Origin: Smallanthus sonchifolius
Taxonomy: Eukaryota > Streptophyta > Magnoliopsida > Asterales > Asteraceae
Reading direction: 5' to 3'
Assembly: GCA_023525975.1 (NCBI GenBank)
Contig: CM042046.1
Span: 39,029,501-39,093,500, forward strand
DNA: 64,000 nucleotides
Part shown: positions 34,561-45,679 of the stretch, piece by piece
Numbering within the stretch: the first letter of the stretch is position 1
Layout: every line of letters begins with the position of its first letter
The notes under the pieces: generated by a model
Database searches by the model: none
What the model was told of the DNA's origin: nothing
Seen by the model: the letters and a program-made list of their open reading frames with translations, nothing else
Made by a program: the position numbers and the translations under genes

Positions 34561-36261
34561 CATACCGGTTATTCTCTCGTCTATATCTATCTTTACATTT
34601 CAAGTTACAATCGCTCTCGTGCTTAGCTTGCGGTGGAATATTAGACCAGATAAGTAACTCTATTAGACTAGAGGGTCGGAAATATAACATAGAGAGCCCC
34701 CTATTTGTAAAACTTAACAACAATCAATTACAATACAAATATACAATACAATATTCCTTTTTTATCTGACCAAGTTTATTGCAATTTATGATCAAAATAA
34801 AAACTTAAAAAAAGTTTTTAATAAAAAAGATTAGATAATCAGTTTCTTAGTGCAACTTCTTACATGTTCAAATACCACCATAGGGAGCTAGTGGCAATGC
34901 AAGCACATGAAACTAAAAACAAAACAAATTCATGTACTTGAGTGTTGAGGTGCATGTTTCACAATTTCAGGCCCATATTTAAGTCCAATTTCTAAGGTGG
35001 TAGCAAACGATTCAGTACAATCAGGAATCTTTTTTTTTCTTTTCTTTTGGGTTCTAAAAGTAGTTAAAGGCTGAAGCTTTTTTGTGAAGGTAAGGGTACC
35101 AAGACACCAAATGCGAAAGTCGGAACCCATACCTCCATGTGCGCACTTGATACGAGCATAAAAGCCGGGAAGTTGTTGTCAACCGTACCAGAAATTATTG
35201 ATAAAGAGAATCCTGAAAGCGAGGGTCGAGAGGCCGTCCTGTATTCAATGATCACAAAAGTTTAAACAAGAAGCATATGTCCTTTTAGACTTTTGAAAAA
35301 CAGGTTTCACTCATTTAGGAATTTAAACGTTACTAGCAAAAATATTATTACATTTGTTGTCATCATAATCCACCCATTTTTTCAACAGAAATTGCAAGAA
35401 GCAGTGACATCAGACTTCATAACAATAATGAACTCAAAATCTTGACTAATTTTGACCCATATGTCATGAGACGCCGCCTCAAGGCCCCCAATGTGTTTTC
35501 CTGATCGCCTTGAGCGCCTCACGCCTCAGACACTATTTTTAATATTTGGTTATTTGCTATAACAGTACTAAATGCATAGAAGATGGGAAGCACTAGTGTA
35601 AAAACAGTTACCCAATAACATGTTAATTTATTCAAGGCCCTAAAACATTCATTTCCCACTATTATTCATACCGTGTTGTGTGTCGAACACAGGTTTTACA
35701 TCTCCACATGATCGAATCGAACAGACTTCAAGAACTTTGTTTATTGCATAGATCGAATAGGGTTCGTCACCCATTGATGTTTACAGGCATTTCATATATA
35801 GCGATGTTTATAGACCGACACAAACGTTCGTATATCAGTTTCTATGTTACAAACCATACACAAAGACCCCTTAGACTCCTAAATTATACAACTTTGACAC
35901 CAAACTAACTATAGACGAATTACATAATTAACCCGCAAACTTTCTTATCAAACATGATTAACAATCAAGGCCAAAACTCTGTTTTCTTCAGGTTGGGATG
36001 CAAGAACATGTCTCTAGAGTTACATATACCTATAGTAGAATCCCATCAATAGACGAGCTATTGGTAGAGTCTGGGGAGAGTGGGATGTAGGCAAATCAAG
36101 GAGACCCCCAGCTTAAAAAAAACCCGCTTTGGACCTGAAAAAATATATTAGAACCACACCTAAACAATAAACAACATCATCATCTTATTAAAATATAATC
36201 CATAAGCGACGAAGAATAGTAGATGGTGAAAACATGTAAGGGTGAGCAAACTAAAACCTTA
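34561..36261. other. intergenic; one CGCCTCAAGGC patch
   Basis: No gene is recognised. A short tract at about 35470-35530 has the CGCCTCAAGGC/GCGCCTCACGCCTC motifs of the hAT MITEs in RPS18 intron 2, probably a remnant. Minus-strand frames at 34930-35255 show no domain. Confidence 0.4.
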
Positions 36262-36489
36262 GGTAGTGTTTGGTATGCATGAATCGGTGGAATGGAATGG
36301 GTCATTACTATTAGATGAGAAAAAACATGTTTGGTACTTTGGTAGTCACATAGGAATGAAATGAACCATTACATAAGGAATGTGATTCCTTCACTTTTAA
36401 TAATTTTCATTCTTTGAGGTATGAGTGTTTTTTTTTTCATTCCTTCAAGGAATGGAATGATTTTGTTTAATTAATGACCAGAACCATGG

Positions 36490-36760
36490 TCATGAACTTA
36501 CCCATGACTGACACATGACTCGACCCATGACCCGACCCATGCCCAAACCCATGACCCGACCCATTACCCGTCCTATAACCTGACCCATGCTCGAACTCAT
36601 GACCCGACCCATGACCTGACACATGAACCGACCCATGAACCGAACCATGACCCAACACATGAACTGACCAATGACCCATCCCATGACCGATGACCCGACC
36701 CATGAACTGGCACATGCCCTGACCCATGACCCGACCCATGCCCCGACACATAACCCGGGT
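36490..36760. repeat. 12-bp minisatellite (CCATGACCCGAC)
   Basis: About 20 degenerate copies of the unit lie in the core of the Tourist-like element. Confidence 0.85.
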
Positions 36761-36904
36761 ATTTTCTGAGAGTATTATTTTAATGATTTGTATTACATTC
36801 ATTCATATTTTCCTGTCTAGAAAACGACATAAAGTAATGATTCATTCCATTCCCATAGGTTAACCAAACAGGATAATGGAATGGTAATAGTCTATTTCAT
36901 TTAT

Positions 36905-36985
36905 TGTCCATTCCATTCTCTCGTCCATTCCATTCCCTCGTCCATTCCATTCCCTCGTCCATTCCATTCCCTCGTCCATTCCATT
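36905..36985. repeat. 18-bp tandem repeat (CTCGTCCATTCCATTCCC)
   Basis: Four near-identical head-to-tail copies lie in the right arm of the Tourist-like element. Confidence 0.9.
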
Positions 36986-37807
36986 ACCCCATACTAAACA
37001 GACCTTTAGTTTGGGTCAAAACCTTCCACTGTAATCTGTCATAAACTCTTGAAGGCCACCTACCTGGTGTAAAGCGCGATTTGCCTAATACACAAACTTA
37101 AACATATCCAAAACCTTCTAAGTTCTATCCCTCTACTCTAGCTTAAAAAGGGACCAGCGGCTCCTTTAACCATGATATATGATCCGATCCGAAGATCAAC
37201 ACCTCTTGTGACTTAGTTTAGACAATTAGTATGATAAATCTTCTAATTAAGATACCATTGTTGTAGTTAACACTACAAAGAAAAGACTCAATAGCCGCTA
37301 ATACTTTGTCGCCGCTAATGTTTAACTTTTAGCCACTAATGCTTCCAAGTCGCCGCTAAAGCTCAAAAGTCCGTTTTACGACGTTTTCCAGTATTTTCAA
37401 TCTTTCCAGTTTTTCACAGTATATACCAATGCAAAATTTCTAGTTTTTTATCCATTCACATAAACATAAAAACTACATTAAAACATAAATCTATAACATT
37501 GTCCAAATATTTTGTCTATATATCCATAACATTAAGATAAATAGCAAGTCAAAAACATAAAAATACATTAAAACGAGATTTGAAACGAAAAGAGGGATGC
37601 ACTAGGTTGCAAGTGGTGGTGCAGCGGGGTGGTGGTGGTTCCAGGTGCTGGTGTGGCGAGGTGGTGGTGGTTGCCGGTGGTGGCAGTGTAAAGGGGCAAA
37701 TCTCTTCGATTTTGGGAGAGCAAAAGTTTGTGATTTGGGGGGAGGGGCAGAAGTGAGGTCGTCAATGGAGGGAAATACGTCGCCATACACTACTAGAAAA
37801 CTGGGCA

Positions 37808-38190
37808 TTTGCGACCGCATTTTCAGTCGCAACACGGGCGCAAATGCCCTTTTGCGACCGAAAAAGCGGTAGTAAAAACACATGTCGCATATGCTTAGTT
37901 GCAACCGAATTGCGACCGCAACTCCATTTTGCGACGACAAAAACTGTCGCTAATTTTGCGACCGCCACAGTTTGCTACCGTTTTGACCTCTTTTGCGACC
38001 GCTACAGTTTGCTACCGTTTTGCGACGGCTTCAGTTGCCACCGTTTTGTGACCGCTTCAGTTGCCACCGATTTGCGACCGCTTCAGTTGCCACCGATTTG
38101 CGACCACTTCAGTTTGCTACAGATTTGCCACCGCTTCAGTTGCGACCGTTTTGCGACCGATTCAGTTGCGACCGATTTGCTACCGTTTTA
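37808..38190. repeat. CACTA subterminal array (TTTGCGACCGCTTCAGTTGCCACCG)
   Basis: A unit of about 25-26 bp containing TTTGCGACCG and CAGTTGCCACCG is repeated with variation more than eight times. CACTA transposases bind such arrays near the ends. The open frames across it (37844-38308) follow from the repeat and are not genes. Confidence 0.85.
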
Positions 38191-39224
38191 TTACCAAAAT
38201 GTTTTATTTTTATTTTTTATTTTAAACGTGCTAATAATGCTCATTATTTTAAAATATAACCGGTTATCGAAATTTCAAATTTATATAAAACAATTCATTA
38301 CAAATTAAAATTTCAAATAATGAAATTAGCAGTAGACTTCTGTTTTTCTGCTGGACTGCCAGGTCCAGATGGAACAAAAAGGTATTAGGGATCTTATTGC
38401 AAAAAAGACCCGAATAAGGGTTCTAATGCTTCTTAAGTATCAACACAATCATCTGGTGATCTTATTGCTGTTGGAGCTGATGGTAGAGGTGGTACAGTTA
38501 AAGATCTTAAACCTCTACATCTGCCCTCAAATGTAAGTTTTCTTACTTACATCACAGTCTAATGAACGGTTCACTTTATCATGTTTTTAGTTTTGGCCCG
38601 TTACCCAAATCGCCTATTTGTGGTCAAGTCAGCTGCATTCATAAACCTTATTCATTTCTGGTCAAGTCAGTTGCATTCATGAACCTTAACTTTTTTTTGT
38701 ACATATTTTAGTATAAAGGTACTTTTTTCTTGTCATAAAACCGACAGATCATTTTTCCTTTTAATCATTGAGGCATAAAATACCTATTTCTTCACTAAAG
38801 AATCATATCAAAAGATTGATAACAAAAGGTTCACATCGAAATTTGACAAATGCAATGCAATTCGCGTTTTACTATTGACGGGATACCGTGAGTTTACATA
38901 TGAAAATTTGACAAAAGAGGATTATTATATATATAATAATTTTGAAACATCAGGAGCAAAATACCAGCGGATAATAATGCTTTAACTCAATCCTCAAACT
39001 ACAAAAATATGACACCAAATTCCAATCAGCGAATTTTTTGGATGAAATTCAGAAACGACATGCAGTAGAGACGGAGACTAACAATAGAACAGATCTGTTC
39101 AAATTCCGTATTGTATTTGCCCTAAAATTGCAGAAGAACAAAAGTAGCAATGTTATTTGCCAAGGATCGGAGGACACAAAATTTCATAAGGTCGCCCAAG
39201 GATCGTACCGTATTTGCCCGTGGA

Positions 39225-39460
39225 ATCCGATTTCTCATTGATTTCTCCAACAATCTCACTTTCAATCGCCGGATTCTTGAAAATCAACCGTAAAAACCAC
39301 GTCAACGCCGCGGAGGTTGTATCTCTCCCAGCGAGATCACAATATCCGTCACAAACTTCTCATCCGAATGACCGGAGCTTATGAATCGCGATAACAAATC
39401 AACCGATTGGATCGAACGATTTATCAGTAACTTCCTGTTTCTTTTCGTTCAGGAGAAATG
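39225..39460 (-). pseudogene. captured cytochrome P450 fragment (CYP94-like)
   Basis: On the minus strand, SSGHSDEKFVTDIVIS is followed after a small deletion by GRDTTSAALTWFLRLIFKNP, the I-helix oxygen-binding motif ([AG]GxDT[TS]) and its surroundings. The wording is typical of plant CYP94 fatty-acid hydroxylases, though subfamily assignment by eye is uncertain. Two frames are needed, a stop occurs upstream, and no heme-binding FxxGxRxCxG motif is present. It lies inside the inner CACTA, so it is probably a transduplicated gene piece. Confidence 0.75.
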
Positions 39461-39545
39461 AAAAGCTTCCGCGGAGAAATGAAAAGGATCGTACTGTATG
39501 AACAGGTCTTGATTTGGACAAATGAAAAGCTTCCGTGCCCTAACC

Positions 39546-42411
39546 TAGAGGTCCACAAAACAACCGGTTTTTTTGTATCCGATCCAAACCGGCAAACCGG
39601 TTTGGGATAAACCGGTTTGGAGCAAACTGGTTCGGGTTAGCCTAAAACCACCGGTTTGAAGCTTTCTGGGTGTAATCGGGTAGGGGACCGGTTTGTGTGA
39701 ACCGGTTTAAACCGCTTTTGGTGCTGAAAAAACTAGCCGTTTTCTAACGGCTATATAGCCGTTGGGGTCGATTTTAGCCGTTTTTTAGCCGTTTTTTGGC
39801 CTTTTTTCACCTCTAATTCACTATAAATAGGTGGGGGTGTTTAGGTTTGATTACACCTCTTTCTACACTCTCTAATCTCTAAAACCGCTCTTTAAACGCT
39901 CAAAAACGCTCTCTAAACTCTAAAAAAAAACATGGCAAGTTTTGGTGTTGGTGGTTCCTCAAACGAAGTTACCGTTATGGAAATTCGAGCAACAACGAGA
40001 AATCCGGCAATTTGATACAATTACGATCTATGTTTGTTGTCAAACGGGAAGGAACGTGCTCGGTGCAAGATGTGTGGTGCGTTTTTGGGGAAAGATTCAA
40101 ACACCAGTTTGAAAACGCATATGGAAAAATCTTGCCCGTCCTTGAAGGGAATTCAAAGTGAAGGTCAAGCCTCGATGACAAGCGAATGAGGAATTTGGAA
40201 CTTTGATCCAAATATTGTTCGAGATCGAATGGCGAGGTTAGTGATTCAAGAAGGATTGCCGTTCAACCACTTTGACAATCCGCGCTTGACAAGGATGATT
40301 CAAGAGACACTCCAACCACGTTATCATCAAGTAAGTCGCACAACCCTTAGACGAGATTGTATAAAAATGTGAAAAAAAGCAAACAAAGAATTAATTTTGG
40401 GTTTTGAAAATTTGAAAACCGGTGTAAACTTAACCACCGATGTTTGGTCGGCTCCACATGGTATTCCCGATTCGTACCTTTGCGTTACCGCACATTGGGT
40501 TGATCCCAATACGTGGCAAATAATGAAGCGTACAATCGCGTTTGACTTGTTTGAATATCCACACACCGACGAAAATTTATTTTATATATTGGATTGTATT
40601 ATAACCGAATCTAAATTACAAAATAAACTTTTTTCAATGTCTTTTGATAATGCATCTAATAATACAAATGCGGTTCAAAAACTAAAAATTAAATATAAAC
40701 CGGTTTGCAACGGCGTTTTTTTCCATAGTCGATGTGTCGCACACATCATTAACTTGGCGGTGCAAGCCGGGCTTGCAATTGAAGAGGTTTCAAACTTAAC
40801 ATATACTTTTCGACTAATGCTTAAAGATATTTTTAGTAACAAAAAAAGATATCATGATTATATTAGATTTTGTCGTGAAACAAATAATCTTTGCTTAGGT
40901 CCGAATTGGGACGTCGAGACAAGATGAAACTCGACTTATACTATGTTTTATAGAGCTTTACGACAAAGAGAAACTTTAGAACTATTTCATGAAATGCTTG
41001 CCTCAAAACCTCGTCGTAAAATTTTAAAGTTTCCTTCTACGAGTTGGGACATTTTAAAAGACGTAACCGAATTGCTTGAAGTTTTTAAAACCGCCACCAC
41101 TTTTTTATCCGGTGTTTATTATCCCACAAGTCCATTAACTCTAAAACAAATATATTTAATGGCTAACAAGTTGTATGAACTTGAAAATAAAATCCCTCTT
41201 TTTACAAAAATGATAGAACCGATGGAAGAAAAATTAGTGAAATATTTTAAAGAAATGCCTCCCGTTATAACTTGTGCCACCGCGTTAAACCCTACCATAA
41301 ATGTTTACGGGGTTGAAACTTTGATTGATAGAATTACTTACGCTTTGAATTTGGATAGTGAAGACATCCATTTTGCACAAGTCACAAAAACATATTTTAA
41401 CAAATGTTTTCAAGATTTATTTGATGTTTATTTACATAAATATGGTACAACTCCTACTCCACATGATACAATGGGTACATCATCAAGTGGTAGTTCGAGA
41501 AATGTTAATTTGAATTTATATAACGAAATGTTAAATGAATTTAGTAAACGGGCTCGAGGTACCACCCCGAGTAGCGAACTCGGAAGGTATATTGGCACAA
41601 ACTTTTTAGCGTTTATGCCTCCTACCGTTTTTGAGGAGTTTGATATTTTGGCTTGGTGGAAAAAAAAACGAAGCTTCGTTTCCGATTCTTTCCGCCATGG
41701 CCCGTGATGTACTAACCGTCCAAGCTTCCACGGTAGCTTCGGAATCTGCATTTTCTTTTAGTGGCAAGGTCTTATCGATACGAAGGACTAGACTCACCCC
41801 TAGCGATGGAAATGTGCATTTGCTTGAAGGACCATTTGGATGCGATGGATAGGATACAAGACCAAACTTCTCTCGAAGACGAAATTCAAGCCGGAGAAAT
41901 CATACACAACAACGAGGTTGATCTTGGAATATCCGAACCAGTCACCGATGAAGAACTAGCCGAAGATGCAAGGCTACGAAGCTCTAGTTCCGAAGACAAC
42001 GCACAAGAATAATCAATCAATATTCCAAAAAATAAAAATATATATTCTCATTTGTAATGTTTTAGAATTTTATAATTTTATCTTGTCATGTTTTTTAATT
42101 TTCGAACTTTCCAAATATTAATAAACGTCGAACTTTATGTTTTATATTTGTTATATTTTTTTTTGATTTTATATTAAAAATATAAAATTTATTTGAATTT
42201 TTTTTTAATAAAAACCGGTTTAAACCGGTTTATAGGGCAAACCGGTTTGTAACCAACCCTAACCGGTTTGACCAGTTAGACATTTTCCACCTCCGCAACC
42301 GGTTTAACCCGAACCGGTTTAGGGCCAAACCGGTTTTGACTTTTCGTTGACCAAACCGGTTCGGTTCGGGTTGAACCGATTTGGGTTAAAAAACCGATTT
42401 GTTCACCTCTA
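39546..42411 (+). mobile_element. hAT transposon, full-length, AACCGGTT family
   Basis: The ends TAGAGGTCCACAAAACAACC and GATTTGTTCACCTCTA are inverted. The flanks CCCTAACC (39538-39545) and CCCTAACA (42412-42419) match at 7 of 8 bases. AACCGGTT motifs are dense at both ends. The 18-bp palindrome AACGGCTATATAGCCGTT lies at 39746-39763 and CTATAAATAG at 39821-39830. The transposase is broken (see 39932-42012). Confidence 0.93.
39932..42012 (+). pseudogene. hAT transposase (BED, catalytic core, hATC), broken
   Basis: The start MASFGVGGSSNEV at 39932 is followed by a BED zinc finger (CKMCGAF, then SLKTHMEKSC) at about 40070-40130. The RNase-H-like core runs from 40397 (LTTDVWSAPHG, then SMSFDNASNNTNAV and FFHSRCVAHIINLAVQ). 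The C-terminal hATC part is at 41690-41830 (MARDVLTVQASTVASESAFS) and an acidic tail ends at TAA 42010-42012. Damage: frameshift in the BED leader near 40000, a TGG-to-TGA change at 40925, and frameshifts near 41670 and 41760. It cannot make full-length protein. The same layout is seen at 52792-54885. Confidence 0.9.
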
Positions 42412-42820
42412 CCCTAACAACCTCACCACTGTATTTACATAAATGGTAGAGCAAATAGAAAGCCTGATTTACATAATCAGTTGGTGGCCCAAAACATATT
42501 ACAAAAATAAAAAAAAGCCCAAAACGTTATATGTTTTTGCCACCGCTACACCGGTGGCAAATATATCGGTGACAAATCGGTAGCTAATTTTGCGACCGTC
42601 AATAGCGGTGGCAAATGTTAGGTCGCAAATACCTAATTTCCTAGTAGTGATATCTGTTTAAGGGTACTGTCGCTGCTAAAGGCCTTAAAACCATAGCCGT
42701 CTGATTAACTTACAATCAACCGTCAGATCTTTGAATGGAACATGAATCAAGAGCAATAGCGGCGGCATTTCGGGTGTCGCCACTAATGGTGTCTCCTCTA
42801 TTGCTCTAATTTCTTGTAGT

Positions 42821-43690
42821 TAATTCCATACCAAATGAAGTCATGAACCATAATCCGATCAATGATATAAATTATTGATATCACTTATTAATTCAAACTA
42901 CTTGCACTATAAAGTATAAAGGTCATTCTCACAAGTCATACTATCTAGATAAAAACATTTGAACAAAATTGAAAAGAATCTAGGGCACCAAACCATATAT
43001 CATCATCATCAACATCAATAACAATTGGAATATATTTGTGTCAAATTGTGACGTACCTGGGTGTGGGCTTATTGAGCATGTGGCAAGGTGAAACAACATC
43101 GCCCTCTTAATGCGACGAGGTGCAACATCTTCACCTTCACTGCACCTGCGGTGGAACCATTACACACGACCTTATAACAAGTGGGAGTAACCCATGTGTT
43201 GCTGCGGGGGTGTTAGAATAGTGAGTGGGTTATGGCCGCGTGTTGTGGCGGCTCGGTTTTGGATAAAATTTATATCGAAACGTGGGATAAAAATAAGCAT
43301 GACGCAACTGTGTATTCAAAATGTACAGAAACATTATATTTTAGAAGTTATAAGGAAAAAACAAAATATGTTAAAGTTTAATTATAAATATTAAAATAAT
43401 AAAAAAATACATTATTGTAAAACCCAAAACCAACAATGTCAAATCATATTCACGTTTTTTCTCTCTTATATGTGAAGTTTTTTTATATCCTATTCATTAT
43501 GGCATTGGGATGGTAACATAAGACGTGGTTAAGTGCGTAAAGAGAAGCGTTTGAAGTTGTAGTAGCTCGATTCTGAATATGTAAACATAGACAAAAAAAC
43601 TCGTTGCAACGGTATATGCAGAAATAAAGGAAGCGTTAAGAAACCAAAAGCGTATTTAAAAAAAAGTAAATGGGAATTTAAATAAAGAGG
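42821..43690. other. intergenic, no gene recognised
   Basis: Non-coding flank between the CACTA nest and the copia fragment. Short frames near 43194 have no recognisable features. Confidence 0.4.
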
Positions 43691-45125
43691 TCGTCAGTCT
43701 AGCTGTAGAAAAAAACTGACCTTTCTACCAACTTGATGTTAAAATTGCTTTCCTAAATGGGTATTTAAATGAAGAGGCCTATATGTGCTTACCTGAGGGG
43801 TTCTTCTCTCAACATGAAACACATGTCTGTAGATTAAGGGGAGGTTTGGATTGACTTATTTAACCTATATATAACTTATTAAGTTTTTAGAAAAGGATAT
43901 AAATCAATAAGTATGCTTGGCTCTTCTTACTTTTAGTGTTTTTTGAGAAGTAAGAAGAACCTTACTTATGACTTTTTGAATAAGTCAATAACTAGTTTCA
44001 AATAAGTAATCCCAAACACCCTTAAATAAATCCTTATATGGCATGAAACAAGCTTCTAGGATATGGAATGAGAAACTTGTTGGTGTCTTGGTTGAGTATG
44101 GCTTTGTTCAAAACAAATGTGACTATTCTCTAATTTTTAAGAATGAAAATTCTTCTCTTGTGATTATGCTAGTTTATATAGATGATATTGTTATCACTGG
44201 AAATAACTAAATGAAATAAACAAGGTTAAGCAACTGTTAAAATCAAGTTTTTTAATAAAATACATGGGTTTGTTAATATATTTTCTTGGAATAGACGTCA
44301 TAAGGTCGGAACGTGGTATTTGTTTGTCATAAAGAAAATATTTTGTCGAACTGCTTGTTGAACTTGATATGAGCGGATTTAAGGCTATAAACACCCCAAT
44401 TGAATAACATCATGATGTCATGAATTTTTGTAAAAATGATGAGTCTCTTATGACAAAATCACAGGTTTTCAAAAACTTGTTGAAAAATTAATCTATTTAT
44501 CCCACACCTGACCTAATATTTCTTATGTTGTTCACTTTTTGAGTCAACATATGCATAAACCCACAAGTTCTCACTTACATATTGCTCTTCGTTTACTTCG
44601 ATACTTAAAGAAAGCTCCAGGCAAAGGCATTCTTCTGAGCAAAGGCTCGGGTCTTCGAGCCTACGCTGACTCTGACCGGAATAAATGTCTTAATTCTAGA
44701 CGTTCTATCACCGGTTTTTGCATTTTCTTATGGTAGTCCCTGGTTCCCTGGAAAAGCAAGAAGCAAGGAACCGTTTCTAGGTCCTCTGTTGAGGCTGAAT
44801 ACAAGTCCATATGTGCTACCACATGTGAAATTTCATGGTTAATAAATGTCTTGAAGGAGTTGCAAGTCCATATCAGTCTTCCAATTGATCTATCTTGTGA
44901 TAACAATGCCACCATATCCACTGCTGCAAATCCGGAGTTTCACGATAGAACAAAACACTTCGAGTTGGACCTCTTCTTCCTCCGTGAAAAAATCTTTGTC
45001 GGTCTAATTAAAACTATGGCTATAAACTCTAAAGAACAACTGGCAGGCATCTTCACTAAAGGTTTGTTGACAAATCAACATGATTTTCTAACTAATAAAT
45101 TATCTATGTTTAACATATTTAGATT
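43690..45125 (+). pseudogene. Ty1-copia pol fragment (reverse transcriptase and RNase H)
   Basis: Plus-strand reverse transcriptase motifs are recognisable: FYQLDVKIAFLNGYLNEEAY at about 43725, SLYGMKQASRIWNEKL at 44030 and LVYIDDIVITGNN at 44170 (the YxDD catalytic motif). RNase H and C-terminal segments follow (ADSDRN near 44665, SVEAEYKSIC near 44790, and FELDLFFLREKI near 44960). Stops and frameshifts are present, and neither LTR is seen. A MITE at 43837-44021 interrupts the reverse transcriptase. Confidence 0.88.
43837..44021. mobile_element. Tourist-like MITE, 185 bp, in copia pol
   Basis: The ends AGGGGAGGTTTGGATT and AATCCCAAACACCC are inverted, with TTA on both sides (43834-43836 and 44022-44024). 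Removing it with one TTA restores the copia reading frame across the CRL-NKSLYG junction, which confirms the borders. A relative lies at 51579-51769. Confidence 0.88.
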
Positions 45126-45209
45126 ATCAAATTGAATAGGGTGTTAAAAATATATAATTTATTACAATTTGATTATCCTAATGGGCTTATGTTTTCTTTA
45201 TTCCTTTTA
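45126..45209. other. short spacer
   Basis: About 80 AT-rich bases between the copia fragment and the Helitron; nothing recognised. Confidence 0.3.
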
Positions 45210-45559
45210 CTAGGTTATAATCCCGTGTATTACACGAGATTATATATTAAAAAAGATAAAACTTATAAATTTGTAATACGTCTTAACTTGTCAGACTATT
45301 ATGATCGTTTCGAGATATATAAAATGGAAATGTGTGTGTATATAGTAAATTAATATTTTTCTTTAATTAGTTATATTTTGATTTCTTATTATTTATTCTT
45401 ATGTAATATAATTAGTATTTTTTAATAATATATTTATAATACATTATTATTTAATAAGATGGATGTGCATTTATTAGGAGAGAGAGACAGGAAAACTAAT
45501 GTGAGGAGACACGAGAAAGCGACAAGTGTCCACCTTAAACATTTATTTATTAGTATCGA
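45210..45559 (-). mobile_element. non-autonomous Helitron, 350 bp
   Basis: On the minus strand it starts TCGATACTAATAAATAAATG at 45559 and ends with CTCGTGTAATACACGGGAT and CTAG at 45210, between A (45209) and T (45560). It belongs to the same family as the copies at 15791, 16080, 45680 and 50681, with a slightly changed 5' end. Confidence 0.75.
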
Positions 45560-45679
45560 TTAACGCAGATTATCCTCTGTTTTGACTTTGGTCTTGATTT
45601 AAGTTCCGTAACTTTTGATTCTTCATGTTTGAATTGGAATAAAACCTTGATTACCATTCGTAACAATATCTCATGGAAA

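Larger units (their letters stand above)
36262..37004. mobile_element. Tourist-like element with a minisatellite core
   Basis: The ends GGTAGTGTTTGGTATGCATG and CCCATACTAAACAGACC are inverted. The left flank is TTA and the right flank TTTA, close to the TWA duplication of PIF/Harbinger elements. GGAATGGAATGG-type repeats fill both arms. The core at 36490-36760 is an array of a unit close to CCATGACCCGAC. Frames across it (GHGSGHGS repeats) are artefacts. Confidence 0.75.
37788..42649. mobile_element. CACTA transposon, inner, carrying a hAT and a P450 fragment
   Basis: The ends CACTACTAGAAAACTGGG and CTAATTTCCTAGTAGTG are the classic CACTA form. The 3-bp duplication ATA is at 37785-37787 and 42650-42652. 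TTTGCGACCG-type subterminal repeats are dense at 37808-38185 and present at 42580-42635. Internal DNA includes a cytochrome P450 fragment at about 39225-39460. The hAT at 39546-42411 is inserted inside; without it the CACTA is about 2 kb and has no transposase. Confidence 0.92.
37271..42820. mobile_element. CACTA transposon, outer (non-autonomous)
   Basis: The left end CACTACAAAGAAAAG mirrors the right end CTAATTTCTTGTAGT, and the 3-bp flanks are both TAA (37268-37270 and 42821-42823). The final G of the right end appears lost. GCCGCTAA subterminal motifs occur near both ends. The element is interrupted by a second CACTA at 37788-42649, so its own length is about 690 bp. No transposase is seen. 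Confidence 0.8.

Noticed and set aside
34930..35255. Minus-strand frames of 63-66 codons resembling a gene remnant
   Set aside because: No recognisable family, broken frames; not enough to call.
36467..36802. Minus-strand frame with GHGSGHGS repeats
   Set aside because: It is the translation of the 12-bp minisatellite; no start context, no conserved domain, lies inside a transposon core.
37844..38308. Open frames of up to 154 codons with Cys/Arg/Phe-rich repeats
   Set aside because: They come from the 25-bp subterminal array of the inner CACTA; several frames are open because the repeat lacks stops.
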